From an uncultured Muribaculaceae bacterium (lineage in GTDB: Bacteria > Bacteroidota > Bacteroidia > Bacteroidales > Muribaculaceae): 8,941 nucleotides of DNA. Both the position numbers and the translations under genes were made by a program. This document shows, in pieces, positions 6,083 to 8,941 of the stretch. The DNA lies in NCBI GenBank assembly GCA_938039795.1, contig CALHWU010000026.1, positions 1-8,941 of the forward strand, read 5' to 3'. The stretch's first letter is position 1. Every line of letters begins with the position of its first letter. The notes below the pieces were generated by a model. It was not told the origin of the DNA. It was given only the letters and a program-made list of their open reading frames with translations, and searched no databases.

Positions 6083-7144
6083 ATGAAACTATCATTTCTG
6101 ACACTGGCTGCCGGGGCGTTCCTGGCCGTATCGTGCGCACATGCCGCCACAGCTTCCGACAACTACACTGTCACACTTCCGCTTTCGGAAGACGAGGACG
6201 GACTGACCGCCTACATCATCGACTTCGACACAAGCGCCAAACTCGATTCTACCATCGTAGAGAACGGCAAAGCGGTATTCAAAGGCTCAGTGACCACTCC
6301 AGTATTCGCCCGCGTGATTCTCGACGGCAACCGTGCCGGACAATTCGTACTCGAAGAGGGCGACATCTCTTTCAACCCGTCCAACCGCATGGCGGCCGGA
6401 TCTCCGTCAAACGATGCTCTTGTGAGTCTCATGGCGGAGCAACAGAAACTCGTCGCCGAGTACCGCCAGCTCGGCGACACCCCCGAAGATGAAGCGAAAA
6501 AGCAGGAGATACAGCAGGCAAGCACAAAACTCTTTGCCGACGCCCTAAAAGCCAATGCCGGCAATCCTCTCGGCTACTACCTCTTCCTGCAGGAATCCTA
6601 CGGCTACGACCTCCCCACCTTCGACGCCAAGCTCAAGGAATATCCCCAGTTTGCCTCATCCAAGCGTGTGCAGACTCTCCGCCAGGGTCTGATCAACAAG
6701 GAGGAGACATCGGTAGGCCATAAGTTCAAGGACTTCGAGATAACCTACGACGGCAAGACATCGCGCCTGAGCGACTACGTAGGCCGCGGCAAATACACTC
6801 TGGTCGACTTCTGGGCCAGCTGGTGCGGCCCCTGCATACGCGAGACCAAAGTGCTAAAGGAAATATACGAGGAATACGGTCCCAAGGGTCTTGACGTGCT
6901 CGGCGTAGCCGTCTGGGACGAGCCTGCCAATACTCTCAAGGCCATAGAGCAGCATCAGCTCCCCTGGCCGCAGATCATCAACGCCCAGACCATTCCCACC
7001 GACCTCTACGGCATAGCAGGCATCCCCTGCATCATCCTCTTTGATCCGGAGGGCAACATAGTAAGCCGCGACAAGCAGGACGACGATCTCCGCGCCGACG
7101 TAGCCGCCGCCATGGCAAAAGTAGCTGCCCCTGCCGTCAAATGA
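6083..7144 (+). CDS. Exported TlpA/ResA-like thiol-disulfide oxidoreductase with N-terminal DUF4369-like domain
   Basis: A 353-residue secreted redox protein with the Bacteroidota architecture of DUF4369-like beta domain (about 28-105), helical linker (about 108-205) and thioredoxin-fold domain (about 210-350). The active site is FWASWCGPC (243-251), followed by the cis-proline loop GIPCIILFDPEGN (313-325). Such proteins exchange disulfides outside the cytoplasm, often reducing client proteins or cytochrome c apoproteins; the client here is unknown. The N terminus MKLSFLTLAAGAFLAVSCAHA is a signal peptide. It may be cut after AHA (19-21) by signal peptidase I, or C18 could be a lipoprotein cysteine, although AVSC is a poor lipobox. 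The frame is open upstream to 5987 inside DUF4924, but only the ATG at 6083 gives a signal peptide. A strong terminator follows 23 bases after the stop. An extra cysteine, C316, directly follows the cis-proline. Confidence 0.93.
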   Translation: MKLSFLTLAAGAFLAVSCAHAATASDNYTVTLPLSEDEDGLTAYIIDFDTSAKLDSTIVENGKAVFKGSVTTPVFARVILDGNRAGQFVLEEGDISFNPSNRMAAGSPSNDALVSLMAEQQKLVAEYRQLGDTPEDEAKKQEIQQASTKLFADALKANAGNPLGYYLFLQESYGYDLPTFDAKLKEYPQFASSKRVQTLRQGLINKEETSVGHKFKDFEITYDGKTSRLSDYVGRGKYTLVDFWASWCGPCIRETKVLKEIYEEYGPKGLDVLGVAVWDEPANTLKAIEQHQLPWPQIINAQTIPTDLYGIAGIPCIILFDPEGNIVSRDKQDDDLRADVAAAMAKVAAPAVK

Positions 7145-7167
7145 CATTATTACATCGACCAATTGAT

Positions 7168-7197
7168 AAAAAGCGGTGACCGGTCACCGCTTTTTTT
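7168..7197 (+). terminator. Intrinsic terminator closing the MATE-to-thioredoxin gene run
   Basis: GCGGTGACC (7173-7181) is followed directly by its complement GGTCACCGC (7182-7190). It should fold as a 7-bp GC-rich stem with a CCGG loop. AAAAA (7168-7172) precedes it and seven T (7191-7197) follow. The flanks make the whole 28-base block 7168-7195 a perfect inverted repeat, so it could work in both directions. Confidence 0.92.
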
Positions 7198-7250
7198 ATT
7201 GCGCAAGAAAAACATGCCGTGGCGGGAATCTTATTCCGGCAAAAAATTAT

Positions 7251-7258
7251 TAACTTTG
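7251..7258 (+). promoter_or_regulatory. -7 promoter box of the DUF1846 gene (TAACTTTG)
   Basis: TAACTTTG at 7251-7258 matches TAnnTTTG exactly, lies between the upstream terminator and the DUF1846 gene, and ends 9 bases before its ATG. No TTG is seen at the usual -33 spacing. The expected start near 7264-7266 would leave only a few untranslated bases. Confidence 0.65.
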
Positions 7259-7267
7259 CATCCCGTT

Positions 7268-8749
7268 ATGAAATACGGATTTGACAACGACAAGTATCTC
7301 AAGATACAGAGCGAGCATATAAAGGAACGCATCGCTCAGTTTGGCAACAAGCTCTACCTTGAGCTGGGAGGAAAATTGTTTGACGACTATCATGCGAGCC
7401 GGGTTTTGCCCGGATTCCAGCCCGACAGCAAACTGCGGATGCTGAGCCAGCTCAGCGACCATGCTGAAATAGTGATAGTGATAAGCGCTCTCGACATTGA
7501 GAAAAACAAAGTACGCACCGATCTGGGCATAACTTACGACATGGACGTACTGCGTCTGCGCGACGAGTTTCAGAAACGCGGATTTCTTGTCAGCTCGGTA
7601 GTAATCACACATTACAACGGGCAGAAAAGCGCTGATGCATTCCGTCTGCGCCTCGAACGTCTCGGCATCACGACCTACTATCATTATACTATCGACGGGT
7701 ACCCGACCAACGTAGAACTGATCGCATCCGACGAAGGATTCGGCAAGAACGACTATGTCAAGACCACCCGACCGCTCGTAATAGTGACAGCTCCCGGCCC
7801 CGGCAGCGGCAAAATGGCAGTATGTCTCAGCCAGCTTTACAACGAACACAAACGTGGCATCGAAGCCGGCTACGCCAAGTTCGAGACATTCCCGGTATGG
7901 AATCTGCCGTTGAAACATCCGGTCAATATCGCCTATGAGGCCGCTACCGCCGATCTCAACGATGTCAATATGATCGATCCTTTCCATTTAGAGGCCTATG
8001 GTAAGACAGCGATCAACTACAACCGCGACATAGAGATATTCCCGGTGCTCAACTCCATCTTCGAGGGAATCTACGGTCATAATCCATACAAGTCGCCCAC
8101 CGACATGGGCGTAAATATGGTGGGATTCTGCATCAATGATGACGACATATGCTGTCAGGCTTCGAAAAACGAGATCGTCAGGCGCTACTTCACAGCCCTC
8201 AACCGCCTCGCGCAAGGCGATTGCTGCGACCAGGAAGTAGATAAGATCGCTCTGCTCTTCAAGCAGGCCAAGATCGACACCAAGTTCCGCCGCACGATAG
8301 CCGCCGCGAGAGAACGTGCCGAACAGACCGGCATGGCATGCTCTGCGATCGAGCTTCAGGACGGCACAATAATCACAGGCGGATCCAGCGCACTGCTCGG
8401 ACCAAGCGCGGCCGTCATACTCAACGCCATCAAATATCTTGCCGGCATCGACCATTCGGTAAAACTGATACCACAGCATATGATCGAACCCATCCAGCAC
8501 ACTAAAACGACTTATCTGCAAGGCCACAATCCGCGGCTCCACACGGATGAGGTGCTTGTAGCCCTTTCAGTGCTCAGCCCTCACGATGAAAACTGCCGCC
8601 GTGCGCTTGAGAAACTGCCCGAACTAAACGGGTGCGAGGCCCACTGCACGGTAATGCTCGGAGAGGTAGACCATAAGATTTTCAAGAAGCTGAAAGTCGG
8701 ACTCACATGTGATCCGGCTAAAAAAGCTTCTGTTCCGTTCCCTTCCTGA
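7268..8749 (+). CDS. DUF1846 domain-containing protein (UPF0371), function unknown
   Basis: A 493-residue protein of the DUF1846/UPF0371 family, full length for it. The start MKYGFDNDKYLKIQSEHIKE (1-20) and LGGKLFDDYHASRVLPGF (33-50) are family signatures. A glycine-rich APGPGSGKMAVCLSQLY (175-191) resembles a nucleotide-binding loop, but it is not a strict Walker A: P176 stands where the first G should be, and M183 where S/T is usual. Other conserved-looking stretches are SPTDMGVNMVGF (276-287) and GGSSALLGPSAAV in the C-terminal third. Some members have been labelled ATP-dependent peptidases, a name I do not find supported here. There is no signal peptide or membrane segment. The frame is open back to 7163 across the terminator, but ATG 7268 fits both the family start and the -7 box. 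It appears to be a single-gene transcript. Confidence 0.93.
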   Translation: MKYGFDNDKYLKIQSEHIKERIAQFGNKLYLELGGKLFDDYHASRVLPGFQPDSKLRMLSQLSDHAEIVIVISALDIEKNKVRTDLGITYDMDVLRLRDEFQKRGFLVSSVVITHYNGQKSADAFRLRLERLGITTYYHYTIDGYPTNVELIASDEGFGKNDYVKTTRPLVIVTAPGPGSGKMAVCLSQLYNEHKRGIEAGYAKFETFPVWNLPLKHPVNIAYEAATADLNDVNMIDPFHLEAYGKTAINYNRDIEIFPVLNSIFEGIYGHNPYKSPTDMGVNMVGFCINDDDICCQASKNEIVRRYFTALNRLAQGDCCDQEVDKIALLFKQAKIDTKFRRTIAAARERAEQTGMACSAIELQDGTIITGGSSALLGPSAAVILNAIKYLAGIDHSVKLIPQHMIEPIQHTKTTYLQGHNPRLHTDEVLVALSVLSPHDENCRRALEKLPELNGCEAHCTVMLGEVDHKIFKKLKVGLTCDPAKKASVPFPS

Positions 8750-8781
8750 CTGACTCATAATTAGACATCCGAGATATCATT

Positions 8782-8832
8782 ACACTCCGGCCGCACACAT
8801 GCATGAGAAGCATTGTGCGGCCGGAGTGTTTT
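8782..8832 (+). terminator. Long hairpin terminator after the DUF1846 gene
   Basis: ACACTCCGGCCGCACA (8782-8797) pairs perfectly with 8814-8829, giving a 16-bp stem. Inside the loop, ATGC (8799-8802) can pair with GCAT (8810-8813) past one bulged C, leaving a 7-base loop. Only four T (8829-8832) follow, so termination may be less efficient than at the upstream terminator, or the hairpin may chiefly protect the 3' end. It lies 32 bases after the stop codon. Confidence 0.8.
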
Positions 8833-8941
8833 GCGCCCTTAAATCAGGTACAATCACGCGAAATTAATCGACGCCTATCAAAACCGGTAACTATTCAGCG
8901 AATCGGCAATAGAGGTGGCCTTGGTCGATAATTCAATTTAA

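Noticed and set aside
7250..8542. Two consecutive long minus-strand frames opposite DUF1846 (7250-7987 and 7988-8542)
   Set aside because: They share one frame and directly abut, differing only by a stop, and show no family resemblance. They are shadows of DUF1846 codon bias.
8833..8941. Possible end of another gene in the last ~110 bases
   Set aside because: One minus-strand frame is open for about 14 codons from the right edge, but this is too short and matches no motif.
1..8941. Search by eye for a CRISPR array, transposase, integrase, toxin-antitoxin pair, tRNA or riboswitch
   Set aside because: No direct-repeat/spacer pattern, mobile-element gene, paired small genes or recognisable RNA fold was seen. 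The only clear direct repeat is the TTATATAA array.

Overview
The window looks like chromosomal DNA from a Bacteroidales bacterium with a GC-rich genome. The Muribaculaceae are a good candidate, but this is inferred from gene content and base composition, not from a marker gene. Three things point there. Several genes are preceded by the Bacteroidota -7 box TAnnTTTG. The starts lack clear Shine-Dalgarno sequences. DUF4924 and the DUF4369-thioredoxin architecture are Bacteroidota families. Most genes are near 60% GC; the left edge, the right edge and one intergenic tract are clearly more AT-rich.

Layout. On the minus strand at the left edge lie rlmH (23S rRNA methyltransferase) and, 22 bases after it, a GNAT acetyltransferase cut by the window edge. 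nadC (NAD synthesis) is read away from rlmH, and the promoters of the two genes interlock. nadC converges on a minus-strand HAD phosphatase, and the two coding ends overlap by 14 bases. The HAD gene is divergent from a four-gene plus-strand run: a MATE transporter, a COG2509-type FAD-dependent oxidoreductase (ATGA overlap with MATE), a DUF4924 protein after an AT-rich periodic repeat, and an exported DUF4369/TlpA-like thiol-disulfide protein. A near-perfect intrinsic terminator closes that run. A DUF1846 gene follows, with its own -7 box, an almost leaderless start and a large 3' hairpin. I see no supportable gene in the last ~110 bases.

Function. Most of the window is housekeeping or conserved hypothetical: ribosome modification, NAD synthesis, phosphate-ester hydrolysis, drug/cation efflux, redox. 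I see no CRISPR array, insertion sequence, integrase, phage module, tRNA or rRNA, and no clear new defence or biosynthetic system. The items most worth a second look are the array of five TTATATAA-type boxes, the two compact divergent promoter regions, the low-GC acetyltransferase, and the uncharacterised DUF1846 and FAD-dependent proteins.
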